From: Deltaproteobacteria bacterium
GTDB taxonomy: Bacteria; Acidobacteriota; Thermoanaerobaculia; Multivoradales; JAHZIX01
Direction: 5' to 3'
Length of the DNA: 64,000 nt
NCBI GenBank assembly: GCA_022601195.1
Contig: JAHZIX010000050.1
Span: 124,001-188,000, forward strand
Below are positions 16,401 to 24,987 of the stretch, piece by piece. The position numbers were made by a program, and so were the translations under genes. Positions within the stretch are counted from its first letter, which is position 1. Each line of letters opens with the position of its first letter. Below the pieces are notes generated by a model. The model was given only the letters and a program-made list of their open reading frames with translations. It was not told where the DNA came from and ran no database searches.

Positions 16401-16762
16401 GCCGTGATGCCGACGACGGAAATGGAATCGCCGAGGAAGTTGGCGGTGTAGAACCGCTCTAGGGCGGCACTGTAGCGAACCGAAACCGGTTCCTGGCCCA
16501 CCGGGATCCGAGCCAATAAGCGGTTCTGGGGCAAGATGTTTTCGTTGGTGTCTAGGACCTCCACCGTGCCATCCGGCGTATTGCAAACCAAAAGGTAATC
16601 GTAGCCACTGATGCGGGCGACTTCGATGGGATGCAGGTGGGGACTCTCCACATTCATGTAATCCGTTCGCCCTTGAGCTCCCAATGGAGTTCCCAAGGCG
16701 ACCCACAACACCGCTAGCCAGAGACTGACAGCGACCGTGGATCGAAAATACTTTTCTCTCAT
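13469..16762 (-). CDS. Exported YVTN-type beta-propeller / di-heme cytochrome c fusion
   Basis: A 1097-residue protein from ATG 16762, chosen because GGAGG precedes it and a signal peptide follows (MREKYFRSTVAV to GTPLGAQG, ~30). The open frame extends upstream without a start of that quality. Residues ~40-440 look like a YVTN/YncE propeller (LLVCNTPDGTVEVLDTNEN, PVSVRYSAALERFYTANFLGDSISVV). Two c-type heme sites follow: CSTCH at 461-465 and CVHCH at 645-649, as in MauG/cytochrome-c-peroxidase-like proteins. The last ~350 residues are unassigned. Propeller plus di-heme modules are found in large periplasmic or surface oxidoreductases. Peroxidase or electron-transfer activity is inference. Upstream stretch 16763-17129 separates it from the next gene on the same strand. 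Confidence 0.85.
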   Translation of the reverse strand: MREKYFRSTVAVSLWLAVLWVALGTPLGAQGRTDYMNVESPHLHPIEVARISGYDYLLVCNTPDGTVEVLDTNENILPQNRLLARIPVGQEPVSVRYSAALERFYTANFLGDSISVVGITAPNGPGSLSAQLEQTTFVGDEPLDVSFFDNQGTPTVVITHMSPDSFSWRDAVTLAPVIPGLSERLDASVVIGNTTFALKEPRTTLSNAQGLYILGGKGGNTPTYDLDIWMFDLATSTFRSIAGVGATNFNMAAASNGDLFVVSQDALNRLLFPEPMVAGACTGFAPSVLSWVQNPSSANPTILRRDLNSVAGSGTCNSVGKTIALTQPTDLALFEVGGSVSKVFVSALSSDRIGVIDPNSATPINWPRRVINISPIVGSVSPKAGPVALALKAANGGVSTDPGARLYVLNRFDSSVTIIDPVAETVVGEMDLAVDPRPAHIIAGQHFLYDAEQSGNGFSACSTCHPYGRTDGFAWDLGSPGQPQSAFNLNFADGIVMFNAVGLDFTELLDNLNNGFSDDKGLMVSQSLQGLLNFELDMSNRLFTSNAPYYWRGTRFDFPDFNGGFQNLMLGPGLSPPDMAAYHEFINTIHYPPNPEQPKDRVYSGTVGTGGNPSTLAQSGLEMFHVRPLCLSVNCFPELEANRSCVHCHSLPEGSNNRATEFLANNKLGPTGPSSDVVALETAALRGLIQKQAVLDKTAFGVSPIRTGLEGLSHTGGSASINAFNLVFTPFFTATELTDLNQFVHEMDWGVGPMIGVPQTVNPGNVANALNFTPPLDCANPASASFNAILCMEAQADIANAGVAVQVNISGFQAGLWYDPTQLPPVYWLEPFTGFSITRAGLLGLVTNPGDQLVFQSVPLGDERRIAGIRGTTVPIPGVAPASLSLLPMVPDTSYQRVQTLTANWNNFTWPYTNPPFNPSQPQAIFPHILKVFQHGLIQNAVPQNGFGLGLPGTPLRHDSPRRFRVSGNNIRHGAELHVFIPNDVLGPPNPNGPQDQINTIDLAIPLYPTTERDPTNGNLPVWQTAVELEPFFYYAMMLGGGAAPGVAATFNDWFNTISEPPPPAFFDPLNWNFHFIQVVNADGTLGSGGWQPIFVQ

Positions 16763-17129
16763 AACAGACATCCTCCAAAGCAAGCTGCAGACAAAAGGCA
16801 AGCTGCAGACTGGGTGAACGGTACGGAGCGGAGTTGCGCCCCTGACAGCCCGGGAGGAAAGTCTCTGATCGGCGAGAACGAGGAACCTGGCGATGGGTCG
16901 AGGGGAGGAACCGAAGGGAAAACCCAAAGTCCGCCTTCGATGACTCAACGACCACAGCCACCATCGGAGCACCGTTCGGAGCCGGATAGAGCTCCACCTC
17001 AGGCTGCTAACGTCCTTCTAGACAGCAATGCTCTGTAGTAGGAGTGCCGTGGAGCTCAAATCTCCCCTCGGCAGCGTCACCTTTTGGATTTCTTTCAGAG
17101 CCACGAAGGAGGCTCTCTGAGAAGGGTTC
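16763..17129 (-). other. Gene-free stretch upstream of the cytochrome gene
   Basis: It holds the ribosome binding site and presumably the promoter of the cytochrome gene. GCAAGCTGCAGAC occurs twice in tandem near 16783-16810 with a seven-base separation. No gene with coding character is present on either strand. Confidence 0.45.
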
Positions 17130-18401
17130 TTAAGGACTCTGCTCTGCCAGATAGAGCAACCGCCAACCGACCTCGGAACTAGCTTCCGAAGCCACGAAGA
17201 GGTGGTTTCCGGAGCTATCGAAGGCTACCGCCTCCCGCTGGGGCAAAATCAACTGCGCAGAGACCCCACGAGGATAGTCGTCACCCTTGAAGCGAAACGG
17301 TAAAGGAATTTGTCGAGGGTCCTGTTGGAGAGCCTCTGACCACGGTTGGTTCGAGCCCCGGGAAAAAAGGTAGGCGTGGCGGTAGGTGAGCAGGACCGCT
17401 CGAGCTGTAGGGCCTACGGAGTGGAGATCCAATCCGGTCGGGCTGGTGCGAAATCGATACTGAAAGCCCGGCCTCCCGGCCTCATCTGGCTTCGGCGCTG
17501 GAAGGCGGAGATCAGACCATGGCAGCTCGGCGATGGAGGGCAAATCCACTACCTGCCTCGATTTGTCCTTGGGAAAACCTTCGGGCAGATCGACCACAGC
17601 GACCTGCTGATCCTTCTTCCGCTTGCGGATCAACAAGATTTCCCAGCGTTGACTATCGACGGCAACGGCTTCGATATCGTTAGCTTCTTTGAACTCCTTC
17701 GAATCCTCGAGCTCCTGAGTTCGGATCCGCCCCTCCCACAGGACTGGAATTCCCCCCATTTTCTGGGCCATCTCTGGCAGCGGCTCAGGGACGATCAATA
17801 GCCTCAAATACCGGGGAGGCGGATTCGTATTGGCACCGGTATCGGCGATCAGGAGAAAACCCTCCCCGCCGTGCTCGAAAGAAGCCAACGCTTCCCAATC
17901 GAAGGCCTTGGGATCATCGACCTGGAATTCTTGGATCCGTTCTATTTCCTCAGCCTGGACGAGGTAGTGAATCCCAAACAACCTTCCCTCACCACCATCG
18001 GCGATCGCCCACAGCAGATCGGAGCGAATTGGAGAATGGGTCAAACCGCTGATCTCTGCCAGCTTCTTTCGCTTCTTAGATCCTCCATCGAGGAGCACCG
18101 GCGTGGCGAACGGCAGGACCTCGAGGCCCTTGCCGTCGATGGCGTCGCGAATTCGGCTGCTCTGCCGGGAAATCTTCTCGTCGCCTTCGCCGCTGCGCCC
18201 CGACACCTCCGCCGAGCCGTCCAAATCTTGGCTAGGGAATTCTGCGTCGGCTGTGGTCTGAACCGCAGACGCTGTGGTCTGGGCCGCGGACGAGGTGGCC
18301 TGTTCCGCGGGGACTGTACTCTGGGCTGAAGATGGCAGGGAGGCCTTGACCGTGTAAAGCACGACCAGAATCGCTCCGGCGACCCAAAGAAATTTCCGCA
18401 T
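17130..18401 (-). CDS. Exported/anchored beta-propeller protein (esterase-like phytase-type fold)
   Basis: A 423-residue protein. Two adjacent ATGs exist at 18404 and 18401; the second is better spaced from GGAG. A hydrophobic N-terminus (WVAGAILVVLYTV) is an uncleaved anchor or signal peptide. Residues ~25-55 are an Ala/Thr-rich linker with three 7-residue near-repeats (AAQTTAS, AVQTTAD), encoded by a 21-bp repeat near 18243-18318. The rest resembles propellers of the SdiA-regulated / esterase-like-phytase group: EISGLTHSPIRSDLLWAIADGG, then DWEALASF, NDIEAVAVD and GNHLFVASE. In that fold acidic residues bind calcium. Enzymatic activity is not established. It is divergent from the hydrolase gene, whose start lies 185 bp away. 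Confidence 0.7.
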   Translation of the reverse strand: MRKFLWVAGAILVVLYTVKASLPSSAQSTVPAEQATSSAAQTTASAVQTTADAEFPSQDLDGSAEVSGRSGEGDEKISRQSSRIRDAIDGKGLEVLPFATPVLLDGGSKKRKKLAEISGLTHSPIRSDLLWAIADGGEGRLFGIHYLVQAEEIERIQEFQVDDPKAFDWEALASFEHGGEGFLLIADTGANTNPPPRYLRLLIVPEPLPEMAQKMGGIPVLWEGRIRTQELEDSKEFKEANDIEAVAVDSQRWEILLIRKRKKDQQVAVVDLPEGFPKDKSRQVVDLPSIAELPWSDLRLPAPKPDEAGRPGFQYRFRTSPTGLDLHSVGPTARAVLLTYRHAYLFSRGSNQPWSEALQQDPRQIPLPFRFKGDDYPRGVSAQLILPQREAVAFDSSGNHLFVASEASSEVGWRLLYLAEQSP

Positions 18402-18585
18402 CATGAGCTCCGTTTTCCTGATTCACCGAGGGCTCCTTGGGGCCCAGAAGGAGACTCCGGGCGCCAGCAGCACTGTGGAGAGCAGTATAGCGGTCAGCTG
18501 TGATGCCATGGCGGCTCTCGAGGTCCGTTCCCGTAGTGACTATCGAGGGGAGACTCCCTCGTCCGGTTTGCGAAAGGTAACGAAA

Positions 18586-19422
18586 ATGGTCGCTTCTAGA
18601 ACCACCCCTACCGCCCTTCTACTACTCGTCCTTCTCAACCCACTCCTCCAGGCATCTCCCTCCCTCGAGGTTCAGCGGAGTTCGCTCCCCCATCCCGTCG
18701 AAGAGGCTCTCACGGTGGAGCTTCTCTCCCTAGCACCGGCTGGCCAGGGACCCTGGCCGGCCGTGCTCTTCGTCCACGGGCACCAATGGCCCGAACGACC
18801 TGGGGCAGAAGTCTATTTGGAACGGGGAGTCCTAGAAGCCATGGCCCGTCTCGGTTATCTGGCCGCCGCGGTCTCCCAACCGGGCTATGGTGCCAGTGAC
18901 GGGGCGCCGGACTTTTGCGGGCCGCGCAGCCAGCAGGCGGTGCGGGCAGCCCTCGAGGCCCTGCGGGAGGATCCACGAGTCGACCCGAACCGCATCGTGC
19001 TCTATGGCGCCAGCCGCGGCGCCATCATCGCCAGCATGGTTGCCACGAAAGAGCCGGCTCTGGCGGGTTTAGTCCTCAGAGGAGGAATCTATGACTTGGA
19101 AGATGCCTACCAGCGCATGGCCGACGACTTCGGCGGCAAGCACAATCTGGAGAAGGAAGCTGGTACCTCCCCTGGTACGTTCCTAGAGCGCTCCGCTCTT
19201 CGAGTCGAGGAAGAGATTCTGGTCCCCACTCTCTTTTTCCACGGCGAGGCAGACCCTATCTCACCGGTCCACCAAGCCCGTAAACTCGCCCAGCGTATTC
19301 ACCGAACCGGTACCCCGGTGGATTTGATGATCTTCCGTGGAATTGGCCATCGCATTCCCTGGGAAAGCCGCCGAGAAAGATTGGAGAGCTTTCTCGAGGA
19401 GGTCTTCACTCTTTCGGAATGA
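18586..19422 (+). CDS. Exported alpha/beta hydrolase (prolyl-oligopeptidase-like)
   Basis: The start is placed at ATG 18586 because AAAGGTAACG precedes it and a clear signal peptide follows (residues 1-25, ALLLLVLLNPLLQA). Upstream in-frame codons lack a site. The 278-residue protein has the alpha/beta hydrolase order: LFVHGHQWPE (oxyanion region), nucleophile elbow YGASRGA (G-x-S-x-G), Asp in HGEADPISP and His in GIGHRIPW. It most resembles secreted dienelactone-hydrolase / S9-type esterases or peptidases acting on small substrates. Its 3' end overlaps the 3' end of the convergent PQQ-like gene by 17 bp. Confidence 0.9.
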   Translation: MVASRTTPTALLLLVLLNPLLQASPSLEVQRSSLPHPVEEALTVELLSLAPAGQGPWPAVLFVHGHQWPERPGAEVYLERGVLEAMARLGYLAAAVSQPGYGASDGAPDFCGPRSQQAVRAALEALREDPRVDPNRIVLYGASRGAIIASMVATKEPALAGLVLRGGIYDLEDAYQRMADDFGGKHNLEKEAGTSPGTFLERSALRVEEEILVPTLFFHGEADPISPVHQARKLAQRIHRTGTPVDLMIFRGIGHRIPWESRRERLESFLEEVFTLSE

Positions 19423-20803
19423 CCGGGGCCGAAGGCCGCTCCCCCTCAGCCTTGCCCCGAACTGCCTTGGGAGTCGCCTTGGGAGTCGCTAGACAGTAGA
19501 GATGGCGCTCGCCGCGCAAATAGAGCTCATCTTCCGCCACGGCAGGGGAAGCAGAAAAGGAGTCGTTGAGGCGATTGACAGCCAACACCTCAAAACGATC
19601 CGAGGCCTCGAGTACGGTGGTGAGGCCGTTGCGACCGACGACGTAAACACGACCGCCAGCCCCGATAGGAGAGGCAAAGATCATCCCACTCACCGGCAGG
19701 CGGGAGGGCCCGAAGAGAGACGCACCGGTCTCAGCATCGACGGCGTTGAGGAAGCTCTGAAGGTGTTTGACGAAATACAGCCGACCATCGTAGAGCAGTG
19801 GTGTCGGCACATAGGGGGTGTGGCGCTTCAGCGTCCAGGCGACCGCATCGGTGCCGGTGATGTCCCCCTTCGCCTTGTCGAGACGAATCGCCAGCAGAGC
19901 TCGATCATCGTAGCTATTCGTCACGTAAACGAGCCCCTCGGCAGCGACAGGGGACGCGACCACATTGCGGGACAGGCCACCGCACTGCCAAATCACCTCT
20001 CCGGACTCGAGGTCATAGGCCCGAACCCGGCCCGTTGCCGCGATCACCACTTGAGCCCGCCCCTGGTGCTCGACGATAACCGGACTAGACCAGGAAGTGA
20101 TCTCCTCCCGAGGCTTTCTCCACCGGTCCTTGCCCGTGGCTTTGTCCAGGGCGACCACGAAGGAGTCTCCCTGGTGATCCCAGTTGACTACCAAGGTGTT
20201 GCCATGAAGAGCCGGAGAGCTCCCCTCGCCGTGGCTGTGGCGAATGTGCATATCCCCTAGATCCCGGCTCCAAACCTCTTTCCCTTCCACCGTGAGGGCA
20301 TAGATTCCTTGAGAACCGAAAGAAGCGAAGACCAGCTTGCCGTCGGTCACTGGGGAAGCGGAGGCCCAACTTCCGGTGGTGTGCGTCGCTTCGTGAGGCG
20401 GCCCACTGCGAACGATTCGCTGCCAGAGGATCTTTCCGGACTTGCGGCTCACGGCCAGAACAGCGAAGTGCAGTCGGCGGCTCGGGGCGACGTTGTCGTG
20501 AGCTCCATGATCCTCCGGGTGGGACACCTCAACGGGCTCCCCAAAAGGAATGGCTGCGGTGAGGAACACTCGGTCGCCCCAAATCACCGGAGTCGAGTGC
20601 CCCACCCCTGGTAGGGGCAACTTCCACCGCACATGGCGGTCCTCGCTCCACTCCACCGGTGGTTTGCTGCCAACCGACACACCGGTACCCAAGGGGCCCC
20701 GCCATTGAGGCCAATGGGCCTCTCCTGCTCCGATCTCTTGCCCACCGAGTAACAGCCCTGGGATCGAAACGACGAAAAGAGCGAGGCAGAAACCTTTTCT
20801 CAC
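19406..20803 (-). CDS. Exported PQQ-like beta-propeller repeat protein
   Basis: A 465-residue protein. It starts at GTG 20803, preceded by GGAGGTGTTGAACA, a strong site. Signal peptide to ~25. It opens with AHWPQWRGPLGTGVS, typical of the WRG-P-x-G family of PQQ-like propellers found in large numbers in Acidobacteria and Planctomycetes. It continues with WD/PQQ-type blades (VFASFGSQGIYALTVEGKEVWSRDL, LVVNWDHQGDSFVVALDKATGKDRW). No PQQ-ligating dehydrogenase motif is evident, so a binding or scaffold role in the periplasm is as likely as enzymatic activity. A short repeat (PKATPKAV) lies near the C-terminus. Confidence 0.88.
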   Translation of the reverse strand: MRKGFCLALFVVSIPGLLLGGQEIGAGEAHWPQWRGPLGTGVSVGSKPPVEWSEDRHVRWKLPLPGVGHSTPVIWGDRVFLTAAIPFGEPVEVSHPEDHGAHDNVAPSRRLHFAVLAVSRKSGKILWQRIVRSGPPHEATHTTGSWASASPVTDGKLVFASFGSQGIYALTVEGKEVWSRDLGDMHIRHSHGEGSSPALHGNTLVVNWDHQGDSFVVALDKATGKDRWRKPREEITSWSSPVIVEHQGRAQVVIAATGRVRAYDLESGEVIWQCGGLSRNVVASPVAAEGLVYVTNSYDDRALLAIRLDKAKGDITGTDAVAWTLKRHTPYVPTPLLYDGRLYFVKHLQSFLNAVDAETGASLFGPSRLPVSGMIFASPIGAGGRVYVVGRNGLTTVLEASDRFEVLAVNRLNDSFSASPAVAEDELYLRGERHLYCLATPKATPKAVRGKAEGERPSAPVIPKE

Positions 20804-21036
20804 TGTTCAACACCTCCATTCAGAAGGCTCAATGTACACCAACCCGATGTCATCTATGGTGAAACCAAGACGGCCCAAGGTGCGGCAGGAACATCTTAAA
20901 TCCTTGCACAAGGAAGAGAGAGACAGTCAAGTTGTATACTTTCCAACCCGACACAAAACACCAGTGGCAGGACCTCGAAGGGTGCGGTAGGAAACCCTCG
21001 CCACGGGATCAACCCACTCTGGGAGACGACCCGAAG

Positions 21037-21624
21037 ATGACCGGGACACCACCGGAGCACACTCGAGAGCTGACCCAACTCCTTCGCGCTTGGAGAGGCG
21101 GTAGTCAAGAAGCCGAGGCCGAACTCTGGCCAATTCTCTACCGAGAGCTCAAGGGCTTGGCGCGAGCCGTGCTCCGCGGCCGCCGCCACTCGGCGGGCCC
21201 TCAAACCACCACCCTGGTGCACGAAGCCTGCCTGCGGCTCATGGGCTCCGAGGTAGATTGGAACGACCGTCGCCATTTCTTCGCCGTCGCCGCCCGCGCC
21301 ATGCGCTTCGTATTGGTGGACGAGGCCCGCCATCGCCTGGCCCAGAAACGAGGGGCTGAGCAAGGTGCTGGAGAGCTGGCGGAAGAAGTGATCGATCCGG
21401 CGACTCTTCGCTCTCCGGAGGTTTTGGCTGTTCATCAGGCTCTGGATCGCCTCGGTGAGATCAACCCTCGCCACGTCAAGATGGTCGAATTACGGTATTT
21501 CGCGGGATTGTCGTTGGAGGAAACCGCCGATGTCTTGGAGGTTTCGAGACCGACGGTAGTGAGAGATTGGAGGGCAGCGCGGGTCTGGCTTCACGGCCAG
21601 CTGCAGCCAACCGCACCCCTATGA
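21037..21624 (+). CDS. ECF-type RNA polymerase sigma factor (Sigma70_ECF group)
   Basis: A 195-residue protein from ATG 21037 (MTGTPPEHTRELTQLLRAW), with GGGAGA upstream. Region 2 carries the TTLVHEACLRL and RRHFFAVAARAMRFVLVDEAR signature of the sigma subgroup usually encoded next to a Ser/Thr kinase in Acidobacteria and Planctomycetes. Region 4 is visible as MVELRYFAGLSLEETADVLEVSRPTVVRDWR (read in two parts), a helix-turn-helix for -35 binding. It stops ten bases before the kinase start, so the two form an operon. No anti-sigma factor is encoded beside it; the adjacent kinase is the likely regulator (inference). Confidence 0.95.
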   Translation: MTGTPPEHTRELTQLLRAWRGGSQEAEAELWPILYRELKGLARAVLRGRRHSAGPQTTTLVHEACLRLMGSEVDWNDRRHFFAVAARAMRFVLVDEARHRLAQKRGAEQGAGELAEEVIDPATLRSPEVLAVHQALDRLGEINPRHVKMVELRYFAGLSLEETADVLEVSRPTVVRDWRAARVWLHGQLQPTAPL

Positions 21625-21634
21625 AGGACCCCAT

Positions 21635-24328
21635 GTGAGAGAACCGGCGCTCCAAGATCCTCATCCGTGGACTCCCCCGGAGCTTCACCGCATCGATCGG
21701 CTGGTCCTGGAGGCAGCCGCTCTCGAGGCGGCTCACCGCGATTCCTTCCTGGCTCGCCAAGCGGCCTCGGAAAAGCGACTGGTCGAAGAGGTCCAACGTC
21801 GATTGACCGCCGCACAGAACCTGCCGGAGAATTTCTTAGCCTCCCCCGCTAGTCTCTTCATCGGGGATCTGACCCTGGAAGGTGCCCCTGGAGAAAGCCT
21901 TCCCTTCAACAATCCCCCGGATCTCAACTTCCCTGGCAGCAGCGGCGAAGCGCGCTATGCCCTGAAAGAACGCCTCGGTAGCGGCGGCATGGCTAGCGTC
22001 TACCGGGCTTTCGATCGCCAACTGGACCGCCACGTAGCCCTGAAGCTCTTTCGAGCCGGAGACGCCTCGATTCCCATCCGCCTGTTGACCGAAGCCCGGG
22101 CTCAAGCGCGAATTCGCCACGACCACGTGCTCGAGATCTATGAGACCGGCTCCTTCCAAGGTAGACCGTTCATCACCATGCGCTTGGTGGTCGGCGCCAC
22201 TCTGGCCGAGAAGGCGACGGAACTGTCTTTGGAGCAGAAAATCCGCCTCCTCGAGCAAACAGCCCGAGGCCTCCACGCTGCGCACCGCCAAGGGTTATTG
22301 CACCGCGACGTCAAGCCCTCGAACATCTTGGTGGAAACTTCCCCGGAAGGGGACCTCAAGGCCTGGGTCAGCGATTTCGGCATCGCCACCGAGCTCCAGG
22401 GGGCACGAGCCGCCTCGGACCTCTTCGGCACTCCCCACTACATGGCTCCGGAACGTTTCGCCGCAACACCGACCACCCTCGACCGAAGATCCGATGTCTT
22501 CAGCTTTGGAGTCACCCTCTATCAACTGCTGAGCGGTCGCCTCCCCTTCGCCGGCGAAGACCTGGTTGAAATCCGCCGGAATCTCCTCCACTCCCCATCC
22601 CCCTCCCTGGAAAACACCGCTCCTCCGATCCCCGCCGACCTACGAGCCATCGTGCTCAAATGTCTCGCCAAGAATCCCCAGGAACGCTATCCCACGGCTC
22701 GAGCCGTAGCCCTGGACCTCCAGCGTTTTCTCGACGGCGAGATTGTCGAGGCCCATACCGCTAGCCTCGCCTATCGCCTGACCCGTTTTGCTCAACGACA
22801 CCGCTCCGCGGTCGCCGTGGCAGGCACTCTCGCAGTCTTATTGGTGCTGGCCCTGATGGTCGCAGCTGGATTGGGGCTTCGAGCCGTCCAGGCCCAAGCC
22901 CGCGAAGAACAGCGGCGAGCCCAGGCCGAGGAGCTCATCCGCTTCATGGTGCTGGATTTGCGTCAACGCCTCGAACCTCTCGGACGCTTGGAGGTTCTCG
23001 ACGCGGTGGGCCAGAAGGCCTTGGACTATTTCGCCGCCGTCCCCGAGGAGAGGTTGACGGAGACCGAGTTAGGTCGGCGTTCCACGGCGCTTTACCAAAT
23101 CGGCGAGGTGTATCTGCAACAAGGGAGTCTCGCCAAGGCGGTCCCACCTCTCCTCGAATCCCTCGAGCTTTCCCAGCGTTTGGCGGATCGCGCTCCCCAC
23201 CAAACGGACCGCCTCTTTGGTCTCGGCCAAAGCCATTTCTGGGTCGGGTTTGCCCACTGGGAGGCCGGCAACGGGTCCGCTGCCAGGCCTCATTTCGAGG
23301 CCTACCTCGACCTGTCCCGGCGTCTGGTGGACGCTGAGCCTGGCAACAACGGCTTTCTCTTGGAGCTAGCGTATGCCGAAAGCAACCTGGCTGCCCTCCT
23401 GGAACGGGCCGGTGAAATCCAAGCAGCTCGGCGCCGCTATGCCAATGTCCTCGGGATCATGGCCGACCTGGTGACCCGGGAACCGACCAACTCGGAGTGG
23501 AAATTCGAGCTAGCAGCGGCCCACAACAGCCTTGGCGAGGCCCTGCGAGCCCTCGGCGAGTTAGAAGCAGCCACACAGCACTTCCGCCAAGAGCTTGGGT
23601 TGCGTCAGGAATTAGCGAGCCTAGACCCTGCCCACCGCCCCTGGGAAGATTTTCTCGGCACGAGCCATCAACACTTAGGAACTCTGCTGCTCTACCGGGG
23701 CAGGTGGGAGGAGGCTCGAGAGCATCTCTCGGCAGGCTTTGAGATCTTCACCCGGCTCACTGCCGAAGACCCGACCAACGCCATTTGGCAATACAAGGAA
23801 GTCTGGTCTCGCCTCCGACTGGGAGAATTGTTGTGGGCCCAGGAGGAACGAGACGACGCCCTGGCCTTGTGGCAGCTGGCCGCTGACCTCACCGCTCCCT
23901 GGGTGAACCAGCAACCTCCTCAGGAAGGCTGGCAACGAACCTCCGGGGTGGTCGCCCTTCACTTGAGCCAAGGAGAGGAGGATCCCTCCCCAGGGCTGGT
24001 CAAAGCCATTGGCAAGCTCCGCGCACACATCAGAGTCTTTCCAGACGATCGCCGAGCTCGAACCTGGTTAGGAACCGCCCTCCTCCGCCTGGCTGAAGAG
24101 ACGAATCCGCCCGAGCTCAACGAAGCGCTTCTGATTCTCGAATCCTTGGCTGAGAATTCATCAGATTTCCATCACCTCGCACCCTGGGCTCGCGCCCTCT
24201 TGAGGGCTCACCGCCTAGAACGGGCACGACCGGTGCTCGAGAGGCTCTGGGCCGTGGGCTATCGCGACCGAGAACTCGAGGCTCTGAGCCAAGAGAAGGG
24301 CTTGCCGGTGCCGCTCAGCGAGCAGTGA
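21635..24328 (+). CDS. Transmembrane Ser/Thr protein kinase with extracytoplasmic TPR region
   Basis: An 897-residue protein, start GTG 21635 with AAGGA upstream. The kinase domain spans ~108-370: glycine loop GSGGMASVY, VALKLF lysine, catalytic loop HRDVKPSN, DFGIAT and APE (MAPERF). All catalytic residues are present, so it should be active. One membrane helix follows at ~393-417 (AVAGTLAVLLVLALMVAAGLG). About 480 residues with repeated TPR helices then complete the protein (ALYQIGEVYLQQGSLAKA, ARPHFEAYLDLSRRL, AHNSLGEALRALGELEAA). The topology puts TPRs in the periplasm and the kinase inside. Cotranscription with the ECF sigma suggests the kinase controls sigma activity by phosphorylation, as described for similar pairs. 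Confidence 0.95.
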   Translation: MREPALQDPHPWTPPELHRIDRLVLEAAALEAAHRDSFLARQAASEKRLVEEVQRRLTAAQNLPENFLASPASLFIGDLTLEGAPGESLPFNNPPDLNFPGSSGEARYALKERLGSGGMASVYRAFDRQLDRHVALKLFRAGDASIPIRLLTEARAQARIRHDHVLEIYETGSFQGRPFITMRLVVGATLAEKATELSLEQKIRLLEQTARGLHAAHRQGLLHRDVKPSNILVETSPEGDLKAWVSDFGIATELQGARAASDLFGTPHYMAPERFAATPTTLDRRSDVFSFGVTLYQLLSGRLPFAGEDLVEIRRNLLHSPSPSLENTAPPIPADLRAIVLKCLAKNPQERYPTARAVALDLQRFLDGEIVEAHTASLAYRLTRFAQRHRSAVAVAGTLAVLLVLALMVAAGLGLRAVQAQAREEQRRAQAEELIRFMVLDLRQRLEPLGRLEVLDAVGQKALDYFAAVPEERLTETELGRRSTALYQIGEVYLQQGSLAKAVPPLLESLELSQRLADRAPHQTDRLFGLGQSHFWVGFAHWEAGNGSAARPHFEAYLDLSRRLVDAEPGNNGFLLELAYAESNLAALLERAGEIQAARRRYANVLGIMADLVTREPTNSEWKFELAAAHNSLGEALRALGELEAATQHFRQELGLRQELASLDPAHRPWEDFLGTSHQHLGTLLLYRGRWEEAREHLSAGFEIFTRLTAEDPTNAIWQYKEVWSRLRLGELLWAQEERDDALALWQLAADLTAPWVNQQPPQEGWQRTSGVVALHLSQGEEDPSPGLVKAIGKLRAHIRVFPDDRRARTWLGTALLRLAEETNPPELNEALLILESLAENSSDFHHLAPWARALLRAHRLERARPVLERLWAVGYRDRELEALSQEKGLPVPLSEQ

Positions 24329-24402
24329 TCCTCTACTCGGGCCGTTTACGAGGGTAGAAGCAGACGACGAAACTAGATCCTATTTTCTTCAGGAGAACCA
24401 TC

Positions 24403-24867
24403 ATGCCTACCATCAAGCTCGAGCTGACCTTCGATAAGACGAAGGACCAAGTGGGGTTTCAGCTGATCTCTGCAGACGGATTCGACCTCGACCCTGCCGG
24501 CAACATTCACATGAAGGAACCCCTTGCTCCTGGCGAGCAGGCCTGGGTCACCTTTGTCCTCGGCAAGCTGGCCGAATCCCACTCCATTCTCGGCGTGCGT
24601 CTCTCCGGAACCTCCGCGGAGGATGCCGCCGCGGCGCCGGTGTCTCTCGATACCGCCAACATGTTCTACGGAGTCACCCCATTCAAGGTGAGCCATGTCA
24701 GTGATGCAGCCCGTGTCCTCGAGCTGACTCTCGTGGACGTCCACCAGCCGGGCTGGCCTTTTGACGGCCCGTGGCACTTCCTCGTGGGCCTACAGGATGC
24801 AGACCAAAAACCTCATTGGCTGGATCCCCGCATCTACAATCGCGGCGACGGATCCGGAGAGCACTGA
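24403..24867 (+). CDS. Small conserved-looking protein downstream of the kinase, unknown
   Basis: A 154-residue protein I do not recognise. The ATG at 24403 follows TTCAGGAGAACCATC, a strong site. It has no signal peptide or membrane segment. The sequence is a run of beta strands (IKLELTFDKT, VGFQLISADGF, AWVTFVLGKL, ARVLELTLVDV, WHFLVGLQDA) and ends in DPRIYNRGDG, an acidic loop-rich tail. This suggests a single beta-sandwich. It is 74 bp downstream of the TPR kinase on the same strand, so it may be part of that operon and be a substrate or partner (inference only). Confidence 0.75.
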   Translation: MPTIKLELTFDKTKDQVGFQLISADGFDLDPAGNIHMKEPLAPGEQAWVTFVLGKLAESHSILGVRLSGTSAEDAAAAPVSLDTANMFYGVTPFKVSHVSDAARVLELTLVDVHQPGWPFDGPWHFLVGLQDADQKPHWLDPRIYNRGDGSGEH

Positions 24868-24945
24868 GCTCGCCAACACCTGGCTGGCGAACCAAGGCCA
24901 GGGCCAGGGAGGGGGACCCGAAGCTAACAGCAAGCCCGCGACAAG

Positions 24946-24987
24946 CTGTCAGCGAGTGGCTGTCAGCGAGTGGCCGTCAGCGGGAGC
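24946..24987. repeat. 14-bp tandem repeat, three units
   Basis: CTGTCAGCGAGTGG is present at 24946-24959 and 24960-24973, with a degenerate third unit (CCGTCAGCGGGAGC) at 24974-24987 overlapping the stop of the DUF1304 gene. The period is not a multiple of three; the first two units are non-coding. Confidence 0.85.

Noticed and set aside
18403..18585. N-terminal extension of the alpha/beta hydrolase to ATG 18403
   Set aside because: It would put 61 unconserved-looking residues before a clear signal peptide and lacks a ribosome site.
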